Assembly: GCA_949715645.1 (NCBI GenBank) | Contig: OX454525.1 | Span: forward strand, 329,850,334 to 329,914,333 | DNA: 64,000 nucleotides | Direction: 5' to 3' | Origin: Portevinia maculata | Taxonomy: Eukaryota; Arthropoda; Insecta; Diptera; Syrphidae | Shown here: positions 1-11,430 of the stretch, piece after piece | Layout of the letters: each line of letters begins with the position of its first letter | Position numbering within the stretch: the stretch's first letter is position 1 | Translations under genes and position numbers: made by a program | Notes under the pieces: generated by a model | Databases searched by the model: none | Told to the model about the DNA's origin: nothing | What the model saw: only the letters and a program-made list of their open reading frames with translations

Positions 1-1402
1 GTGAGTAATTTGATTACTAAATGGCAGTCTGGTTTTAGAAATAAGCATAGCTGTGAGTCTGCTGTGTTAAAAGTTACAACGGATCTACGTTTTGCTCTAG
101 ATTCTGATAAACTTGGTTTAATGGTCCTTTTAGATTTTTCCAAGGCATTCGATTGTATAGATCACTCGATTTTGCTTGATAAACTTAAGAATAAATTTTA
201 TTTTTCAACTACCGCGATTAAAATGCTGGGAATGTACCTTACTAATAGAGTGCAAACGGTTGAAACTGAAAGTGGTACCTCACTTCCCTCATTGCTTAAT
301 TCGGGGGTTCCACAAGGGTCAGTTTTGGGTCCATTATTATTCTCCCTTTTCATTAATGACCTTCCAGAAATCATTGCCCATTGTAAGATTCACTTGTACG
401 CAGATGATGTCCTGCTATATGTTTCACAGCCTAAGGGCTTTATGGATGATTGTGTGGCGGGTGTTAACCAAGACTTATCGAGAATACTTTTCTGGGCTTC
501 AGTCAATAAACTTTTACTTAACCCATCAAAAACAGTTGCTATGATTTGTTCTAGAGCCTCAGTTAATCCTAATGTTTTCCCCAGTATTGTCCTTGACGGC
601 AAAATTATATCTTATGCTAGTAATGTGAAATATTTAGGGTTCAGTATTAACTCTTCCATGAGTTGTTGTGATGCCGTCGCTGGAACAATTAGGAGAATTT
701 ACTCTGGCTTGGGCACCTTACGATGTTCCTCAAACCTACTGTCACCTGAAATGAAAAAACGTTTGGTCAAAAGTTTAATCTTACCTTTTTTTACCTACAA
801 TTGCAATGTTTATCCATGCATGGACTATGAATGCAAGCGTAGGTTGAACGTTGCATTCAATGATTGCACACGGTTCATATATAATGTTCCAAGATTCATC
901 AGCGTCTCTCATCTTAAGGCTAGTCTATTGGGAACTAGCCTTGACAAATATTATGCCCTCAGAAACCTTCTACAGTTGCACAATATAATTCACAGTAAGT
1001 GCCCTGACTATTTACGTGAAATCCTCCACTTTTCTCGTTCACGTAGAGGTGTGCATTTAAATTCGCCGCGCTTCCTACACACTGTTGCAGAACGTTCCTT
1101 TTTTGTATCTGCAATTCGACTCTGGAACTCCCTTCCAGATGAACTGCAGAGAATCACATCACAACCCATTTTTCGGAAGAAGATATTTTTATTTTTGTCA
1201 TCATAGTTTTTCTTCTTTTTTTTTTTACTAAAAGTTATAGCTGATTTTCAGATTTAATTTCTCTGTTTTTCTCTTTTGTACGTGTTATTTTGAAATATTT
1301 TACATATTGTGAATTTATATAGATACTTAATTTTAAGATTTAAAATCTTGTAGTATCATGTTTAAGAATTAATTAATAAAATGAAATGAAATGAAATGAA
1401 AT
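1..1402 (+). mobile_element. LINE 3' part: reverse transcriptase, C-terminus and 3' tail
   Basis: An open frame runs from the window edge to a TAG at 1204-1206. It is 401 codons long and cut by the window start. It encodes a non-LTR retrotransposon reverse transcriptase. Domain A is LLDFSKAFDCIDHSILL near residue 43, the GVPQGSVLGPLLFSLFINDL block lies near residue 102, and the catalytic motif YADDV lies near residue 132. A C-terminal stretch ending in RLWNSLPDEL is typical of CR1/jockey-type elements. After the stop comes an AT-rich 3' UTR, an AATAAA-like signal near 1375 and a short (AATGA)n tail at about 1377-1401, as expected for a LINE 3' end. The frame is open throughout, so this copy may be fairly young. 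The N-terminal part and the endonuclease lie outside the window. The CR1/L2/Kiri-like placement is inference from motifs. Confidence 0.9.
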
Positions 1403-1442
1403 TCCCAAGTGCAAAACGTTTAAATATCTAGGATCTAAACTA

Positions 1443-2481
1443 CTCAAAACAAAATAGGGCCCCCCAAGATTTATTTTGTATTTTGCGATCAAACCATTCG
1501 CAATCGACTCCACGAAGATGGTCAAAGTTCCAGAGTGCCAACATTTACAGCGAAATTTACAGCGGCTCATCGGGCAGCGCGCTTAAGGTATGCCCGTGAG
1601 CATTCAAATTGGAGCATTGACAACTGGAGGTCTGTACTCTTTACAGACGAATGCAAGACAACGTTTTTGAGTGATGATAAACAAGTACGCGTGGGGAGAA
1701 GACAAGGTGAGCGTTTTACCGACCCGTGCATTGACGGAACTGACCGATTTGGGGGCCCCAGTTTTATGGTATGGGCTGGAACAAGTTTGCTAGGAAGAAC
1801 AGAGCTGGTAATTCCAGATGAGGGCACCGTTACCGCCGCCAGTTATGTTGAGATGGTAATACGACCTGTTGTGATCCCATTTTCACAGAGAGTTGGCGAT
1901 GGGTTTGTTTTTATGCAAGACAATGCTCGCCCACATACGGCCCGTAGCAAGCAAGCAGCTCTTTCTGACGCCAATATTTCACTTTTGCCATGGCCAGCAA
2001 AGAGCCCAGACCTCAATCCCATAGAACATTTACGGGACCAATTAAAAAGAACCCTCAAAGAAAACCACAGCCATGTCAACACTAAACAGGAGCTGATAAA
2101 CGCGTTAAAAGCCTGTTGGGAGCGCATACCCGAACAAAATGCAACGCATCTGATCGAAAGTGTACCAGATAGGCAGATAGATAATACATTGCATACGGAG
2201 TAGAGGAGGCTCTACTATCTACTAAGCAAAACAAATCAACAACAAATCATAACTAAAAAATAGTGATATGTAAAGTTTTATTTTTATTTATTTTTCCAAA
2301 ATGTTCCCATAAAATGTTTTTTGTGTGTAAATTGAATTTTGAAAAAAAAAATTCCGTATTGATTTTGTTTACTCAATTTCTTAATACTAAGCTAAAACAT
2401 TATAACCAAAAAAAAATATAATCACTAATTTTTTTTTCAAATGAAAGCCAAAAAACTTAGTGGGCCCTATTTTGTGTTGAG
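1443..2481 (+). mobile_element. Tc1-like DNA transposon, internally deleted
   Basis: The terminal inverted repeats CTCAAAACAAAATAGGGCCC (1443-1462) and its near-exact inverse at 2462-2481 are flanked by TA at 1441-1442 and 2482-2483. TA is the target duplication expected for Tc1/mariner elements. The element is 1039 bp, against roughly 1.6 kb for a full Tc1. The left TIR runs almost directly into the second half of the helix-turn-helix, so the missing DNA lies at the transposase N-terminus. The insertion sits about 40 bp beyond the LINE tail at 1402. Confidence 0.92.
1484..2203 (+). pseudogene. Tc1-like DD34E transposase lacking its N-terminal HTH
   Basis: This frame encodes a DDE transposase of the Tc1 family, which cuts and pastes its own TIR-bounded element at TA sites. 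A GTG lies at 1535, but the same frame is open upstream to about 1484 and encodes TIRNRLHEDG, the end of the paired-like DNA-binding domain. The N-terminal part was therefore deleted, and no true start codon remains. The catalytic residues are all visible: D in FTDEC, D in MQDNARPHTA and E in PDLNPIEH. I count 34 residues between the second D and the E, so this is DD34E. The C-terminus (ATHLIESVPDR) is normal and ends at TAG 2201-2203. The catalytic core looks intact, but TIR recognition should be lost. Confidence 0.88.
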
Positions 2482-2519
2482 TACTCGTAGTTTATGTTCA
2501 AAAGTGAAGAACAGTGAAG

Positions 2520-2800
2520 ACAAGATCTACCATCGCGTGATCGTAGGATAAATGAATTGGCGGGAAAACTCAACTATCTTCTCTGACCGAAATATGCCCT
2601 TAAGCTGAAGGTTCACAATGTTGGACAACGTACAAAAATATGAGTGCAAATCAATGGCAGCTGATACGAAGATGCATCGCATGGCAGCAGGATTAACAAA
2701 GCTTGATCGAATAACAAGTTCTAAGATCCGAGGAAGCCGTCAAAGAATTTATCTAAAAAAAAAATGAATCGCAACCGGCTCAATTGATACTTTCATTTTA
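2520..2800 (+). mobile_element. LINE fragment: C-terminal side of reverse transcriptase
   Basis: Across frames this encodes pieces such as a CWTTYKKYE-like block and KMHRMAAGLTKLDRITSSKIRGS. These match the region downstream of the RT palm in LINEs, where a motif of the type EMRMLRW..GVTR.DRIRN..IRGS is conserved. Frameshifts and stops are frequent. A second, diverged copy of the same family lies inverted at 56830-57070, and the two align at the nucleotide level over about 200 bp. No 5' or 3' boundary is visible. Confidence 0.6.
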
Positions 2801-3165
2801 ATCGTTCGAACACCAATGGAAACGTGAATTGATATGTTTCCATACAATCGCGAAAGAGAGGTGGCGAAAGCCTAGATAACCCTAAACTCACTTTTTTGAA
2901 AATGTGTGGTATACCAACATTTTCGCTTCAAACAGAGCTATAACATGACATTTTTGTTTTGTTTCAAATAGACCTATTTAAAGAGTTAAAGCTACTTTAA
3001 TTTCGATCTTAGAATCAAAACGATACTGTTTATTATTTTTTTAATAATCAAAACAGGCCTATCTTTCATATAAAAAGTTTTATTTTCAAAAGATACCTAT
3101 ATATTTTATAACTGACCGCAAATAAATATAATTTGTTTTCAAAAGGAGGCTATTTAATTTTACGC
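2801..3165. other. No recognised feature
   Basis: AT-rich sequence with several short poly-A and poly-T tracts. No ORF, TIR or RNA gene that I can support. Confidence 0.5.
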
Positions 3166-3169
3166 GCCG

Positions 3170-3725
3170 AAATCTGACAGGAAAGTAGATCTCGGCTGCA
3201 CGGGGGCCTTCCCCAGCAACCCTGACTTCGGCCTAGATCCATTAGTAAACCTCCCCCTCTTGATGTTTACATCATGGGTTGCACAATTAAAGCAATCTTA
3301 CGTTTAAGAAGAGGTGGCTTTTAGTATAACTCGCACTGGAGTTTTGATGCAATTGCGTGACGGCTATCCTTCGACTCCTGTCGTATGGATACACCGTCCG
3401 ATGCAATGACGACGGAACATCGGCTGATGCGCAATTACGAAGTCAACTTTCCTCGTGTTCAAAGCTGGCTTTTGCCAGACTTTGAGGCTGAAAAGGAATG
3501 TAGAATCTTCATGGATGGCTCCAAATCCAATCAAGGATTTGGTGCTGGTGTTTTCGTGGAGAGCGACAACATTTGAATTTACTAATCATTAAGCAAACAT
3601 GCGTCAATCTTCTAAGCGGAGACTTATGCTATCCTAATGGCTATGAACTATATTGTGAGGAACAGCTGGAGGGGACGGAGTATTTGCGTCTGAAGCAAGA
3701 GTCAATCTGCGCTTAAGGCCCACCC
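3170..3725 (+). mobile_element. Decayed LINE fragment with RNase H start
   Basis: The upstream part encodes LVNLPPLDVYIMGCTIKAIL, a block found just before RNase H in R1/LOA/I-type LINEs. It is followed by a 63-codon frame (3385-3576) containing CRIFMDGSKSNQGFGAGVF, the first strand of RNase H with its catalytic D. That frame stops early at TGA 3574-3576. Further decayed sequence with weak similarity to the rest of the domain continues to about 3720. Inactive remnant; same broad group as 35960-36920 and 58910-60510. Confidence 0.65.
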
Positions 3726-4120
3726 AACCAAACAATTTAATCACCTCCAAAATAAAGGGTGAATGCAGCAGTGTTTGTGCGGGTGTCATGACAAAAGGCT
3801 ATATTTTAATATTAAGTTAATTTTTTTAATCACAAAATGACAGTAAAAAAATAGTAGCTTACAATATACTTGAAAACTTTCTGTCAAAAATCGTAGCACA
3901 TATTGGCGAATTCCTAAAAGAATTGTCTTTATATTTTTTTTTATACAGAATTGTTTTTTTCCGTTTTCTTATGGATTTTATTGAAAAACCAATATTTTTG
4001 TAAAGAACTCCCCTTAAAATTGGCATGGCAAACATCATTGCATGGAGGAGTTGTTAACAACCTTTTTATCTACATGCTTTGTGACGTCATTTCCATGTGT
4101 TAGTAAGCGAATATTAAAAA
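3726..4120. other. No recognised feature
   Basis: AT-rich sequence with poly-T runs. Nothing that I can assign. Confidence 0.5.
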
Positions 4121-4124
4121 TATT

Positions 4125-4310
4125 TACATTTGAGCATTTCCAAATTTCAGCTTTCTACCTCGAATTTTGATTTTCTCGAGAAATTGTGGGCGTGTAGATT
4201 TTAAGCAATCTTTGTACTTTATCATTTCGGGCATCTAGAGATTTTTATTTCAACTCTCTCGGTTGAATTTTAAGTCCTCAAAATCGAGAACAAACGGACG
4301 GACATCACGT
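4125..4310 (+). repeat. Old, diverged mini-me-like repeat fragment
   Basis: The order of landmarks matches the distal part of the repeat at 11431-12442: a TTTCAGCTTTCTA block, then TTGTGGGCGTG, an ATCATTTCGGG block, a CTAGAGA block, a second TTTCAACTCTCT block, and finally an AACGGACGGACAT tract at about 4293-4306. Similarity is patchy, so this is an old copy. Confidence 0.55.
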
Positions 4311-4351
4311 GCTATTCTACATAACTTTTAAAAAAAAACAAACCAGCTGTT

Positions 4352-5990
4352 TTGGCACAAAGTGAAACACAGGTCAGCATTGATTCTGATCTAACAGAAT
4401 TTGATGTTCATGTTTATAATTTGGTACCATTTTTCTTTTCTCATCGCGGTCTCGCCATGTCTATCCGTAGTGATGTAGCCTACCAGCTTTATACACAATA
4501 CGGCCAATGTTGCAATCCGGAATTAAATTTCATTAAGCTTAAATCTTACTTCCGTAGGCAATTAGTCCAATACTGTTTCATTTATTGAAGCCCAAACCTG
4601 TCCCGTATTTCTACATTTAATGAGTTCGTTGCACTGTCCGATTCCATTACGCAAACTGGGCTGTGGCCGATTTTAATGTACACAATTCGAGTTGGCTTCG
4701 ACATTATAGACAGACAACACTAGAGGGAAGGTATGCTGAGATCTTCGCTGAGGTAAATAATCCGACTTAGATTGTAAATGAGCCGACACGAATACCGGAC
4801 AGTAGTAGTCTAACCGCCAACACACTGGACTTGTTTCTAACTCTCGTCCTGATAAATAGGTACACTATAAATCTATTACCGCTTTTAGGTTCGTCAGATC
4901 ATTGTGTCATTTCTGCGAATTTCTCATACTCCAACCCCAAGTTAAGCAACAAACTAAGAAAGCCAAATGGGAAGAATTAAACGGCTTGTTTAGGAGTTGT
5001 AGCTGGCCGCTAGGCTTCCTCGACAGCGATGTGGATGCTGCTGCTGATATGATAACAAATATAATTTGCCTGAGTATGAATTGCTTTATACGTAACAGGA
5101 CAAAGAGTATCAAACCTAAAGTAAACGCGTGGTGTGACTCGAGCTGCAAAGGGGTTATCAGGTTAAAAGCGGTTAGTTTTCAGTCACATAAGGTAAATCC
5201 CTTAACCCTTTTTGAAAACATAAAGAGCTCGGCCCCGTCATCTATCCAGACACTCATTAACAACGACGCACCAGCTGTTATCTCTTTGGATAAGGCCAAT
5301 CTGCTTGCTGCACACTTTGCAGTTCTTAACGCTCCCAGATTGTTATTTTCGCCCTTGTACTCAAGAGCGTGGAATACTCCATGGACCAATCGCACTCGGA
5401 CGGCGGCAAGATGTTAATATACACAAAACCCGATGATCCATATGGTATTTCCCTATCGATAGGTGCTCTTCCTCGCTTCAAAATGACTCCATAAGCTTGT
5501 CTATCTATCCCATTCTTCAGGGCTCTTTCCAAAAAAATGGAAAACAACATTTGTCCAGCCCGTCCCTATCGACCAATTGCACTTCCAAGGTCATGAAACG
5601 CTAATAAATCGTCAGCTTATGAAATATCTTGTATCTCGAAAACTTGTTAAATATCTAACCGAAAGGCGGAATCAATCTCTTCCGGTGTTTAACTTGTAAA
5701 AATAAACTGCACAATTACTCTATTACACCTTTATTTAATTCAAACCTCTTCTCGAACGTGTCCGTGTGTGTTGTGCTTGTGCCAAAAGTTGGCGAGGACA
5801 ACGACTCATATCTCATATGTGTTGGTAATCAACACAAACATCGGCGATGTACTTCGTATTGTTACACCACGGTGGCGAAAGTAAGAGCGTTGCGCTTGAT
5901 ATTTTGAAGGCACTTGACAGAGTTTGGCACCTAGCTCTTTTATCGAAAATGCATCGATTTGGAATCGAAAATATAGTGTTGCCGAAAGTA
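4352..5990 (+). mobile_element. Decayed jockey/CR1-like LINE: endonuclease to start of RT
   Basis: In shifting frames this stretch follows the normal LINE ORF2 order. An AP-type endonuclease comes first, with HRGLAMSIRSDVAYQ near 4445 and a GSSDHCVIS block near 4892-4920 (the SDH active-site motif). Then comes the linker with KVNAWCDSSCKG near 5120, then an RPIALTSKVM-like RT block near 5570, and RT domain A as a KALDRVWHLALLSKM-like block near 5900-5950. Stops and frameshifts break it many times. It ends near 5990, before the YADD motif. The 171-codon frame at 4902-5417 covers the linker and is only a fragment. No 3' tail is present. Confidence 0.7.
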
Positions 5991-7125
5991 CTCCCATAGG
6001 AGTAGGTATTGTACTACTTTCATCAATCCGTAATCCCGTACTCCTCCTTTCACATTCGTAGTCCTTTTTTTTAAAGACCTAAAATATCTTACACTTGCAG
6101 CAAAGTGTAATGTCAACCTAAATAATTTAATTCACTTAAAATTTAATGCAAATTTGGCAGCACTTACATCTTCCAAACTGTCGTCAAAAAGGGAATTTCC
6201 CTCTTTCTTGTTTATTTTTGTGTTTCGTTGGTTTCATCTTTCATGCAATTTTCATCTGTCAGTTCGGTATTTATTACATTGTTACCTGAGATTGTATTTT
6301 GTTGGACATTTTTTTGTTTGAACTCCGGGATTTTGTATGTTTAGTTCAATAAAATGAAAACGATTGTTAAATTAATACATGAAATATTGTTATTATTGTT
6401 AGAATAATTCAAAGTAAACTTGTATTATACATATTTAGTAAAATTGGAATCCTTTGAGGAGGTAAAGGCGAAAAAACTGTAAATGTGTCATGTGTTGCTG
6501 GAGGTTCTAAGACAAATGAGTCTGCTGCTGTTCCTAAAAATTAGCACCAAAATCACCTGCTACAAAAGCCAACGATATTGAGTTTTCAAATGCTGAAAAA
6601 GTATTTGCTGTTGAAGTTGATACGCCGACCAAATCAAAATCAGTAAAGGCAAAAAAGGTCCACCAGCCAATGACAATGTGTCTTCTGTTGCTTGTAAAAA
6701 ACAAATCAGTCTGTTCCAGCAAATTCGGTTCCTGAATCCCCTGCCAAAACAGTCGACGATGTTGAAATTTCTGATGATTATGAAGTTGATGCCCCTACCA
6801 CAACTTCTTTAAAAATATCAGAGTTCTTGGCAGAGATATTTGTCTTAAAAAATGCCCGTAATGAAACACTTTTCCATCTGACAAGGGATTTCGAAAGTGC
6901 TTTGTTCAGTATTCCGCACAGCAGCGTAGCACCAGAACGAACTTATTCCCAACTGTTTCTCATTAAAGATAAAAAAACGGAACAGATTGGAGGTAAATAA
7001 ATTGAATGCAAATCAATGAAGTATACTGAAATAAAGTTACAAAAAAAAATTGTGTACACACTTTTTTTTGAAGACTAAAAATTGTTTGTACTACTCCCCA
7101 TTTTTGGCTGCAGTACTACCTTCAG
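5988..7125 (+). mobile_element. Possible hAT-like element remnant
   Basis: The right part (about 6740-6999) encodes ISEFLAEIFVLKNARNETLF, then LFSIPHSSVAPERTYSQLFL and a TAA at 6997-6999. This resembles the hAT C-terminal dimerisation motif (P.SS...ER.FS...L). The region before it has coding-like pieces with stops. Both edges carry GGAGTAG and GTACTAC-type words in inverted order (near 6000 and near 7085-7120), which may be degraded TIRs. I do not see a clean 8-bp target duplication, so the boundaries are uncertain. Confidence 0.4.
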
Positions 7126-7129
7126 TGTA

Positions 7130-7640
7130 TAGCCCGTCCCAACTTAAGTGAAAATTTCTTGCGCAGGTCTCTTCACATCAGGGATTTTATTCTCTTAGCG
7201 ACAACAAAACTACTTTTCCAACCAGAACTACAGCTAAAAAAAATATGTGCGCACTACACACAACAAACATACCCCTAATTGCGAAAAAATCTCTCTCGAT
7301 CGATGATCGAGACATGAGTAATTGTCTACACAGAACCGTCATTGGCGCATGCAAAAGATACACATTTACCCACCCCAAAGAAAAGGGAAATTTGCTGGGT
7401 GCTGCACTTCTCAAATATGTGTTTAGTAATGAAAGCCAGAGTTTTGAGTAACTATTAAAAAATACATTGTGCATGGCCACGCAGGTCTTCACACGAACGG
7501 AGGTAGACAGGTATATTTTTAGGTTAGTTGAGAAAAGATGGGTTATTTTTCTACTCACTTAAAATCGACCTGGCTCGCCCGATACGACTTTCATGGAGGC
7601 CTTTCCATGAAATGCAGGGAAACATCCCAAACTTATATAA
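7130..7640. other. No recognised feature
   Basis: Overlapping short frames on both strands (for example 7187-7558 minus) show no domain and no splice context. I regard them as chance ORFs. Confidence 0.4.
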
Positions 7641-7714
7641 AAAGGCAAGTAATAGATTTTTTAGCAAGCATTCATATTTTGTCAGTAAACCAAAATACTC
7701 CTTAAAACACCATT

Positions 7715-7993
7715 ATGGATTCTATCGGCAAAGGAAAACCAATAAGCAAGCAAGCACGAGCGGTTATCATCAACGTTATAAAACATAAGATGGAGAAGGC
7801 CGAAACACATTTGAGAGGTCAGAGATGGAAATTTATTGAAGAAACATCCAAAATGACAGGAGTATCTACAAGCTCAATATGGAGGATTTGTAAAGAGTAT
7901 GAAAGACGCGGTACAGTCAGCAATCCAAAAAAAGGACCTCACAATCGTTATGTCACCGGACTGGACAACTTTTTTCATGAGTTACTACAATAA
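7715..7993 (+). pseudogene. N-terminal HTH fragment of a Tc1/mariner-superfamily transposase
   Basis: A 92-codon frame starts at ATG 7715 in a reasonable context. It encodes KGKPISKQARAVIINVIKHK, then FIEETSKMTGVSTSSIWRI, then VSNPKKGPHNRYVTGLDNF. The middle part reads as a helix-turn-helix, and the KKGPHNRYV..LDNF segment is a block I associate with insect DDE transposases of the Tc1/mariner superfamily. It ends at TAA 7991-7993, and the catalytic domain is absent. A short related stretch may continue in another frame to about 8085. No TIR was found, so this is a truncated remnant. Confidence 0.55.
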
Positions 7994-8089
7994 TTAATTG
8001 GTGAAACTCGATGACAGTTAAAACACGTATCGATAATAAAACAATTACCTTTTCCAATATCGCTGCAAAAAAGATAAAGTAGAGAAAAG

Positions 8090-8940
8090 CATTAACAATT
8101 CCATGCGATCAAAACTACTTTAAAAGAGAAAAGATCCCTTAAGAGGCCTCTACCCAAAATGTCCTACAAAAATTGGAACGTGAAGCGCCATCTCTCTTTG
8201 ACTTGCAACCTAGCATCCACTTGCAATCTAATCGCAATCCACTTGCAAAAGTACTTTATGGGCGTACCTTTAGTGATCTATGGCATGACAAACGGGTTTC
8301 GTAGGTTGTAGGTATCGTATGTTTATCGTGTGTGTAGGGTTGTTTTTCGTAAGATATGTGGATATCAATACAATTTTGTTCTTGCTATTTTTTTCGTCGT
8401 AGAAAAAAGAATCAAATGAATGTTGGAGTGAGAAGAAAAAAATTAGGTAGGTATCCGTCAGCTAAGCGATGTTTGATGGTATCGTTTTGAATTATGAACA
8501 ATGCACATTCTGCAATACATTTATACTTCGGGATAGGTCATTTTCGGGCATGCTCCAATTGTATAATATTTTCTATATTTCTATCGCTACTGCTGGATTT
8601 TTGCCTTATAATTTTCTTTTTCCTCAAATTGTGGTATGGATAAAAGAAGTTAGTGAATGTTGTGGGGAGAGAATGGAGCGCAAAATATGTTGGTTTCATT
8701 GCTTTAGGTTTCGCTCCAGACTCCTGGATTTGACATATAAAACATGAATTTGGTATTACTCAGAGATTTTGCAGATAAAATGGTATAGGTCCTTCCATCC
8801 ATTCAAAAGAAAAAAACTCGCTCAAACGTATGGCTGAAAGCTTTATTTAATTTATTTTATTTAGGAACTTAATAAGAAAATAATATACATAGGTATCTGC
8901 TAATGTAGTGTCTGCTACTCTGTTCCACCTAATTAGCTTA
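8090..8940. other. No recognised feature
   Basis: Contains a small direct repeat of CCACTTGCAA/TCTAATCGCAA words near 8205-8250 and a 92-codon frame at 8469-8747 without recognisable domains. Nothing firm. Confidence 0.4.
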
Positions 8941-8943
8941 GAT

Positions 8944-11425
8944 TATTGTCGGTCTCTTGTATCCTGTGATTGTGGTTTTCGCACTTCCAGTCCCCGAGTA
9001 ATACGAGGATCCACTAATTCTGGTAACAACCAGTTTTCGTAAAATGTCCGATCATTTTTGTTTTCCAAAAATCGTGATCGACATCTATTACTTCTATATA
9101 AATGTTAAAAGCACTACCACCCCAAATTGCCAATATGCATTTTTCTCGCTTACATATATGCAATTGGCCTTGAATTTGGTAGTAATAGTTGTGTCTTTTA
9201 TTAAGACCTTGTATGATACCATCATCAGAAACCGTTATGTATTTGATTTTTTGGTTTTTGATAGCATCCGTGTGATCGCATCCAGCTATGCTTGATGGAC
9301 ATTTTATTTCTACCAAGGAATCGCCGTCGATAAGTCTATCTGAAGAACCACCAAGAAAGTAATACTCCTCATCGATAAAAATTCCTGAGTTCGATATACT
9401 TCTGCCCAATTGCTGTTCCAGTTGCAGCCTCGCAGTGTCTTCGTTAATTTTTCCATACATGACGGAAGGTATTAATAACGTCGTGGGATGTGCAAGTCTT
9501 TTAACATAACCTTCGAATTTTTTTGCTTTGCATATTTGTCCGAAATATTAGGCTGTCAACTTTTTCTTTCTGATATTCAACCATTTTTCATTACTGGACT
9601 GTCCCAATGTTTGTTTTTCTAAAAGCTGGCGATTGTTTTGATTTTGCTTTAGTTGTTCTATTAGACAGTTTTTCTCTGCAATGAATTTGTCTTCATCCAT
9701 GTCTGGTTGGTGGCAACTGGTACCATACCCAACATCTATGACAACACCTGTCCGGTTTATGCGATACACTTTGCTCTTACGATAAACCTTTCTCGCATTT
9801 CGTCTGTGGGTTTGTAACACGCTTTTCCGGAGTCGCCGAATTTCCATTTGTTTTGCCAGGGAATTTGAGCTATGTCCATATAGATGTTTAAACAGTTCAG
9901 AGATCTGCCCCTTAGAGTTAAACTTTACAGCTGCCGCAGTACATCTGGCTGAATATCCTTGCCCAAGTGAAAAGTTGATTCTTTTTCCTCCTACTAGTTT
10001 GGCTACAATAGAGTTGTAGTGCAAGATTGTTAGTGAATCCAAGATATAGACTCTTGGCGTTCATAATAAGTCTTCTTGTAGGAATCATCACTGTAGTAGG
10101 TATCATAAAGACCATCTGATTTCATCATGGGAATTAAATTCACGTCATTCTCTTTACATTTTTCTTTTATGTAGGGTGGGCATTCATTGTGATCTCCAAA
10201 AACATGATGAATAACATTGCTGATATCTGCTTTAATTAAAGGTATTGCTTCTTCCTCGGATTGGCTTTGCTGTCGTCTGATCTTAATGGCACTCAAAATA
10301 TCCTTCCGTATTCTTTCAAGTCTTATATTTAAGGCTCCTTTTAATCCTGTTTTACAACCTCTTGATATGTTCTCTAATTTATTTCTAAAATTTCGCATTA
10401 AATGGTTGCAGCATTCAATTTTGGAGATTCTTCTTCCGCCGTAGGGATCGGTTTGAATAATTTTTTGAAATGAACTGATGTCTCCATCTGAAAGCATTGT
10501 CATATATCGTAGGCCGTTTTTAGCTACACTGAATTTAAATGCTTGTAGCAGTATTTCTGACTCCATCAGCGTTGAAGGCCCTTTGTGGTTAATATTGCAC
10601 GCGTGGTCCTGTTGTTGTTCCGTATCACTTCTAGCGCATGTAACGCAGTACTTACTTCTTATTTCTAAAGAAATTACTTTACCGGTATGCAACCCCACCA
10701 CAACAGCAGCACCTGACAGAGCAGAAAAATGTTTCCTGTAAGATCGTTTGCTCCAGCAAGCATCTGTCACCACAGTTATAAACGGAATTCCATCTACCGG
10801 ATCAATATCACCACGCTGTCTGGCGGCCTCAGCCTCTTCGTTAGCAGCCTCCAACATATTTTTTGCTGCCACGGCTTTCTAGATATCCCCAGTTTGTTTT
10901 TCAATCTCACTATATATTTTAAATGATGGGCATGTAATATCTAATATAGATACGATTTCCTCTAACTGTGAGTATCCGCAACCTACACTGGTAATGGCCA
11001 AAACAGCAGCAGTATTAACATCCATTGCATCTGGATTTTTCTTATTTAGGAACACTCGACTCTCATAATTGCACATTTCGCATCTTAAAAAGATCGAACT
11101 TGCAAAACCCACTCGGACTTCTTTTTATATTGTTTTAACTGCAACCGAGTGCTGAGCAATGTTGGTCTATTGCTTTCAACTCATTAAAAAAGTATTGAAG
11201 GTCAATTATCCTTCTTCCTTCTATGAGGGCAATGGAATCTATCGCAGATGTCTCTCTTTCCATTATCAGACTTTCTAGACTTTCCGATTCTGATATTAGG
11301 CCTTTCAACTCAAAATGTTCATTAGTTTTAAGACCACCTTCACCTTTTGAAACTTGATGCTGGCTTCCATTGACAATCTGAGTATTTTCAGGATTTTGTC
11401 TTGACTTCGTTAAACTAAATAAATA
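8944..11425 (-). pseudogene. Mutator-like transposase plus YqaJ-type nuclease, broken
   Basis: Read on the minus strand this is one long protein of the insect Mutator-like transposase/YqaJ type. In order: an N-terminal block with RRIIDLQYFFNELK (about 11220-11170), a cysteine pair in RCEMCNYES, NTAAVLAITSVGCGYSQLEE, the catalytic core with VVTDACWSKRSYRKHF and SDGDISSFQKI, the NSIVAKLVGGKRINFSLGQG block, and a YqaJ nuclease domain with GIFIDEEYYFLGGSSDRL and LVEIKCPSS. The C-terminus continues in another frame as LLPELVDPRITRGLEVRKP (to about 8944). Defects: frameshifts near 11130, 10040 and 9065, and in-frame stops at 10879-10881 (TAG) and 9548-9550 (TAA). Mini-me-like repeat A abuts the N-terminal end. 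No TIRs were seen. Confidence 0.82.
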
Positions 11426-11430
11426 AAAAA

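Noticed and set aside
7126..7140. TAGCCCGTCCCAA as a fifth mini-me-like head
   Set aside because: Only about 13 bases match and no other landmark follows.
7187..7558. 123-codon minus-strand frame
   Set aside because: Overlaps another open frame on the plus strand, shows no domain, and has no start context or flanking element.
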